Positions 27,209 to 37,238 are shown, numbered from the stretch's first letter. The stretch is 64,000 bases of DNA from Acidobacteriota bacterium (GCA_016703965.1 JADJBB010000002.1:186001-250000); one strand, 5' to 3'. The notes: generated by a model not told the origin, from the letters alone. Numbers and translations are program-made.

Positions 27209-30200
27209 ATGAAACTATCACCAACAGAAATATTTAAGGGTAAGAAGATATTCTTTATCGGCGGGACGGGCTTTGTGGGGAAGGTTACGTTGTCGATGTT
27301 GTTGCATAATTTTCCGGATATCGGGAAGGTCTATGCGACGGTGCGGGCACGGGATGCGGCGGAGTCGAAGATACGGTTTTGGACGTCAATCGTTACGTCG
27401 CCGACGTTCGATCCGCTTCGTGAGAAGTACGGTGACGGGTTTGAGGATTTTATTAAGTCTAAAGTCGTGCCGGTAAATGGTGATGTCGGTAACGAGTATC
27501 TCGGGCTCGAAGAGAAAGATGCGCGGAAGATCATGCGGGACACGGACGTCATTATAAATGGTGCCGGAAACGTGACGTTCAATCCGCCGCTTGAGTCGGC
27601 TTTGCGGACGAATATCAATGGCTCGAACAATATCATCAAGATGGCCCGGATGATGAAAAAGCCGCGTCTTGTGCATGTTTCGACGTGTTTTGTGGCGGGC
27701 AAACGGTCAGGGCCGATCTGGGAGAATGAGCCGGTTGTTGGGTATTTTCCGCGAAAGGATGAACTCGTCGGTACCAAATTCGACGTTCACAGAGAGATCG
27801 AGGACTGCGCACGTCTCTCCGAACAGGCCCGGCAGGAAGCTGACGACGCGGTGCAGCACGCGAAATTTCGCGAGCAGGCGCGCAATCGGTTTATTGAGGA
27901 AGGCCGCGATCCTGATGACGAAGCGGAGCTGAAATCGGCGATCTTTCGCGAACGCAAGATGTGGATCCGAGAGCGGACGACGGAGCTTGGTTCGGAGCGT
28001 GCCGAGTATTGGGGCTGGACGAATATCTATACGTATTCCAAGTCGCTCGCCGAGCAGATCATTGCTTCGCAGGACGATATTTTGAAAACGCTCGTGCGGC
28101 CCTCGATCGTAGAGTCTTCGCAATCATATCCGTTTCCGGGCTGGAACGAGGGCTTTACGACGACGGCTCCGCTGATCCTGATCGCGCTTCGCGGGCAGCC
28201 GATCATTCCGGTTAATGAGAAACTCATCCTGGATATAATTCCCGTGGACATGGTTTCGGGTGCGATCCTGGCGGCGGCGATGAATGTGCTGGTCGACCCA
28301 AATCCGCCGCTGGTGTTTCAGGCTTCGTCGGGCGATTCGAACCCGAACGACATGAAACGCATCGTCGGGCTCGTAGGTCTCTATAAACGTCAGCACTTCG
28401 AGGAAAAAGAGACCGGCAACAAACTCGCTAACAAGCTCGCCGGAATGGTCGAGGCGATCCCAGTCAAAAATCGCACCTATCAGCTTACATCCGCGCCGAT
28501 GCTCAACAAGTTGGCAAAGCGTGCCGACACGCTGCTCGACAAGGCCAGCCCGCGTTGGGGCGGCGGGCGGATCGGGAATATCATTTCGGACGTGCGCAAG
28601 TCGGTCGAGTCGTTCGAGGCGGCGACGAAGGAGACGATGGACGCGTTTGCGATGTTCAAACCGTTCATGATCGACAACGAGTACTTGTACCGATCGGACA
28701 ATGTTCGTGCGTTGCAATCGGTCATTCGTGAGAAGGAAAAAGCTCTTTTACCGTGGTATCCGGAAAAGCTCGATTGGTACGATTACTGGCTCAACGTTCA
28801 TTTCCCCGGAATGCGAAAATGGGTGCTCCCGACGCTTGAGGAAGAGCTGAAGGCGGTCGAAAAGCGTTCTTATACGTATAAAGATCTGCTCGATCTGTTC
28901 GACACGTCGGTCAAGCGTTTCCCTACGCGCGTCGCGATGCGAATCGAGCGCGATGGCCGCAAGGAGCAATACACGTACGACGATGTCCGCGAACTGACCT
29001 ATCGAGCCGCAGGATTCTTCGCGAAAAACGGCATTCAGAGTAACAACCGAGTTATTTTGTTCTCGAACAACATGCCGGAATGGGGAATGACGTATTTCGG
29101 CATTTTGAAAGCAGGTGCGACTGCGATACCGATCGATCCGGCTTCGACGGTGGATGAGATCATCGCGTTTGCTAAGGCGGGTGAGGCTTCGGCGGTGGTG
29201 ATTTCGCCGAAGTTGGCAGGTGAGAATCCTGAGTTGAAGGAGAAGCTTGAGGTGGCTTTTGCAGTGGCGGCAAAAGGCGAGCAGGATGCTCGCCCTCCAG
29301 TCGTTTGGACTTTTGATGAGGTATTTGAGATCCAATCGGAGACGGAAGAGGCGAAGCGGAATGCTTTGTTGCCCGTGAAAGTTCCGTCAAATGCGATCGC
29401 TTCGCTGATCTTTACTTCGGGTACGACGGGCACGCCGAAAGCGGTGATGCTGTCGCACAAGAATTTCGTCAACATGATCTCGATGCTGTCGTCGGTGCTC
29501 GATATGGACATCACCGACGGCGTTCTGTCCGTGCTGCCGATGCATCATACGTTCGAGTTTTCGGCTGGATTTCTGACACCGTTCTCGAATGGAACGCAGA
29601 TCACGTATCTCAACGAACTCACTGCCGAAGACCTCGCCCGAACGATCGAGAATAGTCACGTCACCGGCCTCGTTGGTGTTCCGGCGTTGTGGGAAATGCT
29701 GCATCGCCGCATCAAAACGCGGTTGCGTGAAAAAGGCGATTGGATCGCGGACCTTGCGGACAACGTCATCGAGTTCAACTCGTGGATCCGCGATAACACG
29801 CCGTTCAACCTCGGCCCGATCGTCTTTTTCCCGATCCATCAGGGAATGGGCGGGAAGATGCGTTACCTTATTTCCGGCGGTTCTGCATTGAGCGAAAAGG
29901 TGCAGAAAGACCTCCACGGCCTCGGCTTCACGGTGCTCGAGGGCTACGGTCTGACCGAATCTTCACCGGTTCTCACCGTTGCTCGTCCGGGCAACAAGAT
30001 GCTCAAGGGCAGTGTCGGCAAACCGCTGCCCGGAGTCGAGGTGAAGATCGATTCGCCGGACGCGAACGGGGTGGGCGAAGTGCTCGCGCGTGGCCAGAAT
30101 GTGATGGTCGGCTATTACAACAACGAAAAAGCGACCGACGCCGTGCTGCAGGATCGTTGGCTGAAAACGGGCGATCTTGGAAAGCTGGACGAAGACGGAA

Positions 30201-31660
30201 ATTTATTCATTGTTGGACGATCAAAGGACGTCATTATCGATTCGAACGGAAAGAATATTTATCCCGACGAGATCGAAGATCATTACGGTAAATCACCTTT
30301 TATCAAAGAGTTAAGCGTTGTTGGCCTGGCAGATCAGGATGGCGGTGAAAAGATCGCGTGCCTGGTGGTTCCAGATTATGAACACGATATTGCATTGACG
30401 CGAACCGAAGTTAACAAGCAGATCGAGACGCATTTTCGAGAGGTTTCGGCGGGGCTCGCGTTCTTCAAACGCGTCAAGGTTCTGCACATCACGCCATTCG
30501 AACTGCCGCGCACGGCAACCCGTAAGGTAAAGCGTCCGATGGTCGTCGAGATGCTTCAGACGCTTGAGGAGCGTTCGAGATCTAAAACCAAAACACAGGT
30601 AGATGCCAAGGGTGACGACAACATGCTCTGGATCCGCAAGATCGTTGCCAGCGTCTCGAACCGCCCGCTTTCCGACATCGCGGTCGAGGATAAACTGGCC
30701 GATCTCGGCTTTGATTCGTTGATGTTCGTTGAGCTTCAGGCTGCCGTTGAGGATGCGGGCGGGCGAATTCCATCGCCGGATACGCTGAACGAAGTTCAGA
30801 CCGTTCGCGAACTTCTGACGGCGGTTCAGCGGCTCGATAAATCAAAGAAACTTGTCGATGAGCCTAGGGTCGAAGAGAAAAAAGAGGAAGAAGAGATCTT
30901 CATCCCGTCGATCATTCGCCGGATCGGCAATGCGGCCGTCGATTTTGCTCAGGACACGCTCTATGATGGCGTTCTAAAAACGCAGATCGAGGGCGAGGCA
31001 AACGTACCGGGCCACGTCAATTTCATCGTCGCACCAAATCACACATCTCACATCGATACTGGCTTGGTGAAAAAGGCTCTCGGCAAAGAAACTGCGGAGC
31101 AAACCGTCGCGGTTGCGGCAGCCGACTATTGGTTCGACACAAAATATAAACGGGCGTATATGAACAATTTCACTACGCTCGTTCCCATCGAACGTACGGG
31201 AAGTTTGCGGCAATCGCTCCGTCATGTAACGCAGATCCTCAACGAAGGCTACAACGCCCTCATCTTCCCCGAGGGCGGCCGGCAGGAATCGGGCCAGATC
31301 GCTGAGTTCAAACCGATCATCGGCTACCTCGCCCTCAACCAAAAGATCGGAATTCTGCCGATCTACATCTGGGGCACGTACGAGGCATTTCCGAAGGGAA
31401 TGATAATCCCAAAGAGCAGCAGTATCGGTGCTAAGGTCGGCGCAAAGGTCGGCAAATTCCTCGATTACGACGAACTCCGCAAAATGACCGAAAGCGTCCC
31501 AAACACCGAAGCCTACCGTCTCATCGCCGCTCGCGTCCAGCACGAAGTCGAAAATCTGCGTGACGGCAAGCGGGATAAATTCGATGTTGATGCGATCAGA
31601 AAGGTGTGGAAAGCGGAACGTCGGAAATCACGGAAAATTGAGGCTGTGATCGAGGATTAA
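27209..31660 (+). CDS. ElbD-like enzyme: acyl reductase, acyl ligase, ACP, acyltransferase
   Basis: The 1483-residue protein has four domains. Residues about 10-420 are a fatty acyl-CoA/thioester reductase-like SDR (FIGGTGFVG near 13; YTYSK near 274). Residues about 555-1110 are an acyl-activating AMP-binding domain (FTSGTTGTPKAVMLSHKNF near 735; GYGLTESSP near 911; WLKTGDLG). Residues about 1130-1210 are an acyl carrier domain with the phosphopantetheine serine in LGFDSLMF near 1168. Residues about 1255-1470 are a PlsC acyltransferase (NHTSHID near 1276; FPEGGR near 1352 in place of FPEGTR). The set could activate a fatty acid, reduce it to an alcohol and acylate a glycerol backbone. It resembles myxobacterial ElbD of ether-lipid synthesis; this role is inference. 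Confidence 0.88.
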   Translation: MKLSPTEIFKGKKIFFIGGTGFVGKVTLSMLLHNFPDIGKVYATVRARDAAESKIRFWTSIVTSPTFDPLREKYGDGFEDFIKSKVVPVNGDVGNEYLGLEEKDARKIMRDTDVIINGAGNVTFNPPLESALRTNINGSNNIIKMARMMKKPRLVHVSTCFVAGKRSGPIWENEPVVGYFPRKDELVGTKFDVHREIEDCARLSEQARQEADDAVQHAKFREQARNRFIEEGRDPDDEAELKSAIFRERKMWIRERTTELGSERAEYWGWTNIYTYSKSLAEQIIASQDDILKTLVRPSIVESSQSYPFPGWNEGFTTTAPLILIALRGQPIIPVNEKLILDIIPVDMVSGAILAAAMNVLVDPNPPLVFQASSGDSNPNDMKRIVGLVGLYKRQHFEEKETGNKLANKLAGMVEAIPVKNRTYQLTSAPMLNKLAKRADTLLDKASPRWGGGRIGNIISDVRKSVESFEAATKETMDAFAMFKPFMIDNEYLYRSDNVRALQSVIREKEKALLPWYPEKLDWYDYWLNVHFPGMRKWVLPTLEEELKAVEKRSYTYKDLLDLFDTSVKRFPTRVAMRIERDGRKEQYTYDDVRELTYRAAGFFAKNGIQSNNRVILFSNNMPEWGMTYFGILKAGATAIPIDPASTVDEIIAFAKAGEASAVVISPKLAGENPELKEKLEVAFAVAAKGEQDARPPVVWTFDEVFEIQSETEEAKRNALLPVKVPSNAIASLIFTSGTTGTPKAVMLSHKNFVNMISMLSSVLDMDITDGVLSVLPMHHTFEFSAGFLTPFSNGTQITYLNELTAEDLARTIENSHVTGLVGVPALWEMLHRRIKTRLREKGDWIADLADNVIEFNSWIRDNTPFNLGPIVFFPIHQGMGGKMRYLISGGSALSEKVQKDLHGLGFTVLEGYGLTESSPVLTVARPGNKMLKGSVGKPLPGVEVKIDSPDANGVGEVLARGQNVMVGYYNNEKATDAVLQDRWLKTGDLGKLDEDGNLFIVGRSKDVIIDSNGKNIYPDEIEDHYGKSPFIKELSVVGLADQDGGEKIACLVVPDYEHDIALTRTEVNKQIETHFREVSAGLAFFKRVKVLHITPFELPRTATRKVKRPMVVEMLQTLEERSRSKTKTQVDAKGDDNMLWIRKIVASVSNRPLSDIAVEDKLADLGFDSLMFVELQAAVEDAGGRIPSPDTLNEVQTVRELLTAVQRLDKSKKLVDEPRVEEKKEEEEIFIPSIIRRIGNAAVDFAQDTLYDGVLKTQIEGEANVPGHVNFIVAPNHTSHIDTGLVKKALGKETAEQTVAVAAADYWFDTKYKRAYMNNFTTLVPIERTGSLRQSLRHVTQILNEGYNALIFPEGGRQESGQIAEFKPIIGYLALNQKIGILPIYIWGTYEAFPKGMIIPKSSSIGAKVGAKVGKFLDYDELRKMTESVPNTEAYRLIAARVQHEVENLRDGKRDKFDVDAIRKVWKAERRKSRKIEAVIED

Positions 31661-31746
31661 GCTGGAATATTCTCCGGAAAAAGAAGTGTCAGAAACGAAT
31701 CTGCTACGGTAAACCTTCGAAAATAGCTTTGCGTATTAATTAGATT

Positions 31747-31775
31747 TTGGCAGTACCGCCGAACTAGAATTAAAT
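31747..31775 (+). promoter_or_regulatory. Candidate promoter for the M16 peptidase gene
   Basis: TTGGCA at 31747-31752 and TTAAAT at 31770-31775 are 17 bases apart. The expected start of transcription falls at or within a base or two of the ATG at 31781, which has no Shine-Dalgarno. It is a moderate match and an inferred site. Confidence 0.4.
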
Positions 31776-31780
31776 TAATT

Positions 31781-34585
31781 ATGAAATTTACGAATGCCTG
31801 TCTTATTTTCCTTTGCATTTTGTTCTCAGTCTTTTCCGCTTCAGGTCAGGCCCTCAGGCTCGAGTATGAGAAGTTCAAGCTTCCGAATGGCCTTGAGGTT
31901 GTGTTTCATGTCGATCGGAGCGATCCGGTCGTGGCGGTGAACCTAACGGCTCATGTCGGGTCGGCCCGTGAAAAGCCCGGTCGGACCGGGTTTGCTCATT
32001 TGTTTGAGCATCTTCTGTTTCTCGAGTCTGAAAACCTTGGCAAAGGCGGGCTTGATAAGCTGACGGCGCGGATCGGCGGTTCCGGTGCGAACGGATCGAC
32101 CAGTACGGACCGAACGAATTATCTGCAGACCGTTCCGAATGACGCGCTAGAGAAAATGCTGTGGGCTGAGGCTGACAAGCTCGGCTGGTTCATCAATACT
32201 GTGACCGATCCGGTCCTCGCAAAGGAAAAGCAGGTTGTTAAAAACGAGAAGCGGCAAAGCTACGACAATGCTCCTTATGGCCACACGAGCTATGTGATCG
32301 ATAAGGCGGCCTGTCCTGAGGATCATCCATACAACTGGCAGGTGATCGGCTCGCTCGAAGATCTTCAGAATGCGACGCTTGACGACGTCAAGGAGTTTTA
32401 CCGCCGCTGGTACGTGCCGAACAATGTGACTCTAGTAGTCGCGGGCGATTTTGACACAGTGCAGGCGAAAAAATGGGTCGAGAAGTATTTCGGCGAGATC
32501 AAGCGTGGGCCTGAGATCCCGCCGCTCACGAAACGCCCGTGCGTTGTCAAAGAGAATGTCCGGCTCTATCACGAGGACAATTTCGCTCAGTTGCCTGAGT
32601 TGAACTACGCCTGGACCGCAGTCGAACTGCTCCATCCTGATTCTTACGCTCTCGATGTTCTTGCAGCGTATCTCACCGAGGGCAAGAAGGCTCCGTTTTA
32701 CAAGGTTTTGGTCGAAGAGAAGAAGCTGACGTCTGACGTCAATATGTCCAATGAGAACGCTGAACTCGCCGGTAAAGTGCAGCTGCAGGTCAGGGCTTTT
32801 GAAGGCAAAGACCTCGATGAGGTCGCCGGTGCCGTAGCCGAGGCGTTCGCGCGATTTGAGAAAGAGGGTATTTCTGAAGCAGACATCAACCGAATTAAAG
32901 CAGGACAGGAACGTCGGTTTTACAATGCCGTCGCAAGCGTTCTGGGCAAGTCGGCCCAGCTTGCCCAGTGTAACTATCTCGCCAACGACCCCGGTTGTGC
33001 AGAAAAAGAGATCCAAAGGATCCTAAGTGTGACGCCGGCCGATGTGATGCGTGTTTACAACAAGTATATCAAGGGACAGAAATTTGCTGCCACGAGCTTT
33101 GTTCCCAAGGGCAAGGTCGCTCTCGCTCTGGAAAATTCGAAAAAGGCCGAGGTCGTTGAGGAAAAGATCGTCACTGGTGCCGAAGACCCGGTCGATCCGA
33201 ATGTCGAGGCTAAATACGAGCGAACTCCGTCTTCATTTGACCGCAGCGTCGAACCTCCTTACGGTTCGCCATCGCAGGTGAAGGTGCCGGCGGTTTGGGA
33301 AGACAAGCTGTCGAACGGAATGCGGGTTTACGGCATTCAGAATACCGAGGTTCCGCTCGTTCAGTTTGAGATCGTGGTCGATGGCGGGCTGCTTCTCGAT
33401 GATATCAACAAGGTCGGCGTTGCCAATCTGATGGCCCGAATGATGACCCAGGGAACCGCGAAAAAGACCCCGCAGGAACTCGAAGAAGCGATTCACCAGC
33501 TTGGTGCCTCGATAAACGTCAGTGCCGGAACGGAAGATATCCGGATCGGTGTAAACACGCTCGCAAAGAATTACGATGCGACGCTCGCTCTCGTCGAAGA
33601 GATCCTGCTCGAACCGCGTTGGGATGCCAAGGAATTTGACCTGCTCAAACAAAGTACGCTCAGCCAGATCCGTCAGCAGTCGGCGAACCCGAATGCGATC
33701 GCCCAGATCGCGTTCAATACGCTCATCTATGGCAAAGATAACATTCGCTCACGCAGCATTCTCGGCAACGCCGGATCCGTCGGAGCGATAACGCTCAATG
33801 ACGTGAAGGCGTTTTATTCGAAGAACATCTCGCCGTCAGTCGCTCGAGTTCACATCGTCGGAGCGATCGACAAAGCCAAAGTAGTGAGCTCGTTCAAGAA
33901 CATCAACAGCCGATGGGCGGCGAAAAACGTCCAGATCCCTGTCTATGAGACACCGGCTGCGCCGGCTAAATCGCAGGTTTATTTTTACGACGTTCCGGAT
34001 GCAAAACAGTCCGTTCTCAGGTTCGGCTATCCGGCTCTTGCCGCGACCGACGCGGATTTTTATCCGGCAAACGTCATGAACTACATCCTCGGCGGCGGCG
34101 GTTTCGCGTCGCAGTTGACGCAGCAGCTGCGTGAAGGGAAAGGCTACACCTACGGTATCGATTCGGCATTCTCGGGAACAAAGAGTCCGGGAGCGTTTGT
34201 GATCGCGGGCGGCGTGCGAACCAACGTCACGCTCGAATCAGCTCAACTCGTCAAAAGTATTCTGCAGGACTTCGGCAAAAACTATAACGATAACGATCTG
34301 GAAACCACGAAAGGCTTTCTGATCAAGAGCAACGCCCGGGCCTTCGAAACAGCCGGTGCTAAGCTCAATATACTCGAAAATATCAGCAAATACGGCTGGA
34401 AATACGATTACGTCAAAGAACGCGAACAGATCGTCAAAGGCATGACGGTAAGTAAGGTCAAAGACCTGTCGGCAAAATATCTCGACTCCGACAAGATGAT
34501 CTGGCTCGTGGTGGGCGATGCCAAGACACAATTGCCAAGATTGAAAGAACTCGGGTTTGGTGATCCGATCGTTATTAGCAAGTAA
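31781..34585 (+). CDS. Secreted M16 family zinc metallopeptidase, two-domain
   Basis: The 934-residue protein has a signal peptide (about 24 residues) and two M16 units. The first unit has the inverted zinc motif HLFEH near residue 72, within GRTGFAHLFEHLLFLES, and the downstream glutamate in VVKNEKRQSYDN. The second unit (from about residue 500, VWEDKLSNGMRVYGIQ) lacks a zinc site, as usual for the non-catalytic half, and contains the GGGGFASQLTQQLREGKGYTY block. It is likely a periplasmic peptidase that degrades small peptides or misfolded segments. It follows the ElbD-like gene by 120 bases with its own promoter-like sequence. Confidence 0.93.
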   Translation: MKFTNACLIFLCILFSVFSASGQALRLEYEKFKLPNGLEVVFHVDRSDPVVAVNLTAHVGSAREKPGRTGFAHLFEHLLFLESENLGKGGLDKLTARIGGSGANGSTSTDRTNYLQTVPNDALEKMLWAEADKLGWFINTVTDPVLAKEKQVVKNEKRQSYDNAPYGHTSYVIDKAACPEDHPYNWQVIGSLEDLQNATLDDVKEFYRRWYVPNNVTLVVAGDFDTVQAKKWVEKYFGEIKRGPEIPPLTKRPCVVKENVRLYHEDNFAQLPELNYAWTAVELLHPDSYALDVLAAYLTEGKKAPFYKVLVEEKKLTSDVNMSNENAELAGKVQLQVRAFEGKDLDEVAGAVAEAFARFEKEGISEADINRIKAGQERRFYNAVASVLGKSAQLAQCNYLANDPGCAEKEIQRILSVTPADVMRVYNKYIKGQKFAATSFVPKGKVALALENSKKAEVVEEKIVTGAEDPVDPNVEAKYERTPSSFDRSVEPPYGSPSQVKVPAVWEDKLSNGMRVYGIQNTEVPLVQFEIVVDGGLLLDDINKVGVANLMARMMTQGTAKKTPQELEEAIHQLGASINVSAGTEDIRIGVNTLAKNYDATLALVEEILLEPRWDAKEFDLLKQSTLSQIRQQSANPNAIAQIAFNTLIYGKDNIRSRSILGNAGSVGAITLNDVKAFYSKNISPSVARVHIVGAIDKAKVVSSFKNINSRWAAKNVQIPVYETPAAPAKSQVYFYDVPDAKQSVLRFGYPALAATDADFYPANVMNYILGGGGFASQLTQQLREGKGYTYGIDSAFSGTKSPGAFVIAGGVRTNVTLESAQLVKSILQDFGKNYNDNDLETTKGFLIKSNARAFETAGAKLNILENISKYGWKYDYVKEREQIVKGMTVSKVKDLSAKYLDSDKMIWLVVGDAKTQLPRLKELGFGDPIVISK

Positions 34586-34595
34586 ATCAGGAAAG

Positions 34596-34662
34596 TTAAC
34601 CACATAGGAACACAGTTCACATAGATTTTTCGGCTATGTGTTCGATGTTCCTATGTGGTTTA
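34596..34662. repeat. Inverted repeat, family 2 (ACCACATAGGAACA type)
   Basis: Arms 34596-34624 and 34634-34662 are 29 bases each, share TAACCACATAGGAACA and pair with few mismatches around a 9-base loop. It lies 10 bases after the M16 stop and can serve as its terminator. Confidence 0.78.
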
Positions 34663-34704
34663 AAAAGGCTCCTAGACAGTTATAGTTTTTGAGGCGAGTG
34701 CGGT

Positions 34705-34710
34705 TAATAT
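34705..34710 (+). promoter_or_regulatory. Candidate -10 box for the GH47 gene
   Basis: TAATAT at 34705-34710 lies 6 bases before the ATG at 34717, so transcription would begin about at the start codon. A clear -35 element is not seen. No Shine-Dalgarno is present. Confidence 0.35.
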
Positions 34711-34716
34711 TTTCGT

Positions 34717-36087
34717 ATGCACAACATTCTGCGAAAACAGTTTCGGTTGATCGTTCTTTCACTATCTGCGGCAGCAATATTGCTGTCATCAGCGAATGCT
34801 CAGACCGTAGATCGTAAAGCAATGGCTGAAAATGTTAAGGCTGAATTCTTACACGCCTGGAACGGCTACAAGCAATACTGCTGGGGCCACGACGACCTCA
34901 AGCCGCTGTCTAAAACCTGTCGTAATTGGTACGGGCAGTCTATATTGATGACGCCGGTCGATGCTCTGGATTCGATGTATTTGCTCGGGTTTAAGAAGGA
35001 AGCGGATACAACGCGGGAATACATTACTAAGAATCTGTCGTTCGATAAGGATATTTCGGTACAGAATTTTGAGATCACGATCCGCATTCTCGGCGGCTTG
35101 CTGTCGAGCTATCAGATAACGGGCGATAAGAAGCTGTTGGCGTTGGCCGACGATCTCGGAACGCGGCTGCTGCCGGTTTTTGATTCGCCGACCGGGTTGC
35201 CGTATAAAAACGTCAATCTAAAGACCGGAAAAACAAGCGGTGTCGTTTCTAACCCAGCCGAGACCGGAACGCTCCTGATCGAATTTGGCACCCTTGCGAA
35301 GCTCACCGGCAAGCAGGTCTATTACGACAAAGCAAAACGGGCACTCGTCGAGACCTACAACCGCCGCTCGCCGATCGGCCTGATCGGCACAAATATTAAC
35401 GTTGAGACGGGCAAATGGACAAATCCTGACAGCCACGTTTCGGCGGAGATCGATTCGTACTACGAGTACCTGCTCAAATGCGCGATCCTTTTCGGCGACA
35501 AAGATTGCCAGAAAATGTGGGACGAAGGCATCGCGGCCGTCAATTTGCACCTTCGCGACGAAGTGAACGGCGGATTGTGGTACGGGCATTCGGATATGAA
35601 TTCCGGCAAGCGGACCGAAACGACGACCGGTGCTCTCGATGCGTTTTTCCCGGGGTTACTAGCGCTTGGCGGCGATCTGAATCGAGCCCGTGCGCTGCAG
35701 GATTCGATGTTCAAAATGTGGCAGGTCAACGGCATCGAGCCTGAGGTTTACAACTACAAAACAGGCAAAACCGAATCCGCCGGCTACCCACTGCGGCCCG
35801 AGATCGTGGAGTCGACGTACATTCTGCACTATTACACAAAAGACCCGAAATACCTGACAATGGGCAAGCAGATGTTTGAAGATCTCGTCAAATACACAAG
35901 GCATGACGTCGCCTACGCCGGGCTGAAAAGCGTCGTGACCAAAGAAAAAACCGACTACATGCACAGCTTCTTGTTTGCCGAGACATTCAAGTATTTTTAC
36001 CTGCTGTTTGCTCCGGAGAAAACTTTGGATTTTAAGAATATAGTGTTTAATACGGAAGCACATCCGATTAAAAAGACTTGGAAATAG
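34717..36087 (+). CDS. Glycoside hydrolase family 47 (class I alpha-mannosidase-like)
   Basis: The 456-residue protein has a signal peptide ending in SSANAQ and then the GH47 pattern: AWNGYKQYCWGHDDLKPLS, SILMTPVDALDSMYLLGF, NFEITIRILGGLLSSYQ, EIDSYYEYLLKCA, LRPEIVESTYILHYYT and the closing VFNTEAHP. The threonine of that last motif binds calcium in the family. GH47 enzymes remove alpha-1,2-linked mannose by inversion. Most known members are eukaryotic ER/Golgi mannosidases, and bacterial ones are few. Key acidic residues appear present, so activity is plausible on exported or environmental mannan; the substrate is not proven. Confidence 0.9.
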   Translation: MHNILRKQFRLIVLSLSAAAILLSSANAQTVDRKAMAENVKAEFLHAWNGYKQYCWGHDDLKPLSKTCRNWYGQSILMTPVDALDSMYLLGFKKEADTTREYITKNLSFDKDISVQNFEITIRILGGLLSSYQITGDKKLLALADDLGTRLLPVFDSPTGLPYKNVNLKTGKTSGVVSNPAETGTLLIEFGTLAKLTGKQVYYDKAKRALVETYNRRSPIGLIGTNINVETGKWTNPDSHVSAEIDSYYEYLLKCAILFGDKDCQKMWDEGIAAVNLHLRDEVNGGLWYGHSDMNSGKRTETTTGALDAFFPGLLALGGDLNRARALQDSMFKMWQVNGIEPEVYNYKTGKTESAGYPLRPEIVESTYILHYYTKDPKYLTMGKQMFEDLVKYTRHDVAYAGLKSVVTKEKTDYMHSFLFAETFKYFYLLFAPEKTLDFKNIVFNTEAHPIKKTWK

Positions 36088-36096
36088 AAGAAAGAG

Positions 36097-36168
36097 TTAG
36101 CTACTGAGGGCACAGAGACAGTGAGCTATTTACGTGAACTCACCCAGCTCTGTGCACTCTGTGGCTAA
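36097..36168. repeat. Inverted repeat, family 2 (CACAGAG type)
   Basis: Arms 36097-36125 and 36139-36168 pair imperfectly (TTAGCTACTGAGGGCACAGAG with CTCTGTGCACTCTGTGGCTAA). The element ends 8 bases before the SDR start codon at 36177. It resembles the element at 58706-58786. Confidence 0.7.
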
Positions 36169-36176
36169 AAATTCCT

Positions 36177-37208
36177 ATGGCTAAATCGAAAGCGATAACA
36201 AAGGCAGAAAAGCGCATCCTCATTACGGGTGGAACGGGATTTTGGGGGACGCATGTCGTGCGGCAGTTCCTCGATGCCGGGGAAAAGAACCTGAAGGTCA
36301 TGGCGTCGAGCATTCCCGAATGGATGAAGGACGCGGGCGTCAAGGCGGTCGAAGGGTCGGTGGCGAGCCGCGATGACGTCGCGAAAGCGTGCAAGAATGT
36401 ATCTGCGATCTTTCATCTTGCGGGAAAGGTTTCGCGGGATAATGACGACGCGGCGGCAATGAATAAGGTTCATCTTGAAGGCACGCGTTTATTGTGCGAG
36501 GCGGCTCGCGAAGCCGGTGTAGCGACGATGGTCTTGGCTTCGTCGAGCGGGACGATCGCGGTCAGTGAGACGGATCAGGTCGTTGACGAGACGTTTCCGC
36601 AGCCGATCGAGATACTGACGCGATGGGCGTATTACGCTTCGAAATACTACCAGGAACGTGCGGCGTTAGAGAATTTTAGTGGCGAGGGCCAGAAGCTCGT
36701 GATCATGAATCCGTCGCTGCTGCTCGGGCCAGACGATGAGCGTTTAAGCTCGACAAAGCCGGTGCTTGATTTCCTCGCCCGCAAGATCCCGTACACGCCG
36801 AGCGGCGGATTGAATTTTGTCGATGTTCGGGATGCGGCGGCGGCGTTCATCTCGGCGCTTGAGAAAGGAAAACATCAGGAAAAATACCTGCTTGGCGGCG
36901 AGAATATGACATTCGAGCAGTTCTTTGGGCGTCTCGAAAGGCTGAGTGGGGTTTCGGCTCCAATGTTTAAAGTGCCGAAAAAACTCGCGATGGCCGGCTC
37001 GAGCGTGATCAGTTCGATCTACAAAAATTGGGGCAAACCGTCTCCGGTCGCCCCGAACGAGGTCGAGCAGGCCGAGTATTTCTGGTATTTCGATTCGACG
37101 AAGGCAGAAGAAGAACTCGGATTTTCTGCCCGCGACCCACAGGAAACCCTGCAGGATACGATCTCGTATATCCGGGAGAATGTTCTCGGCGGCGGCGTTT
37201 TTAAATAG
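36177..37208 (+). CDS. Extended SDR, NAD-dependent epimerase/dehydratase-like
   Basis: The 343-residue protein has the Rossmann motif ITGGTGFWGTH near residue 16, the strand-4 AGKVSRDNDD region, the catalytic YYASKYYQE (YxxxK) near residue 160 and the post-catalytic MNPSLLLGPDDE typical of dihydroflavonol-reductase-like SDRs. It probably oxidises or reduces a hydroxyl/keto group with NAD(P). It lies 4.5 kb after the ElbD-like gene on the same strand, and a gene of this type also belongs to the elb group as I recall it. The link to ether lipids is inference. Confidence 0.87.
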   Translation: MAKSKAITKAEKRILITGGTGFWGTHVVRQFLDAGEKNLKVMASSIPEWMKDAGVKAVEGSVASRDDVAKACKNVSAIFHLAGKVSRDNDDAAAMNKVHLEGTRLLCEAAREAGVATMVLASSSGTIAVSETDQVVDETFPQPIEILTRWAYYASKYYQERAALENFSGEGQKLVIMNPSLLLGPDDERLSSTKPVLDFLARKIPYTPSGGLNFVDVRDAAAAFISALEKGKHQEKYLLGGENMTFEQFFGRLERLSGVSAPMFKVPKKLAMAGSSVISSIYKNWGKPSPVAPNEVEQAEYFWYFDSTKAEEELGFSARDPQETLQDTISYIRENVLGGGVFK

Positions 37209-37238
37209 TCTCCGACAAGCGGGACGCTTGCGCTCCAG

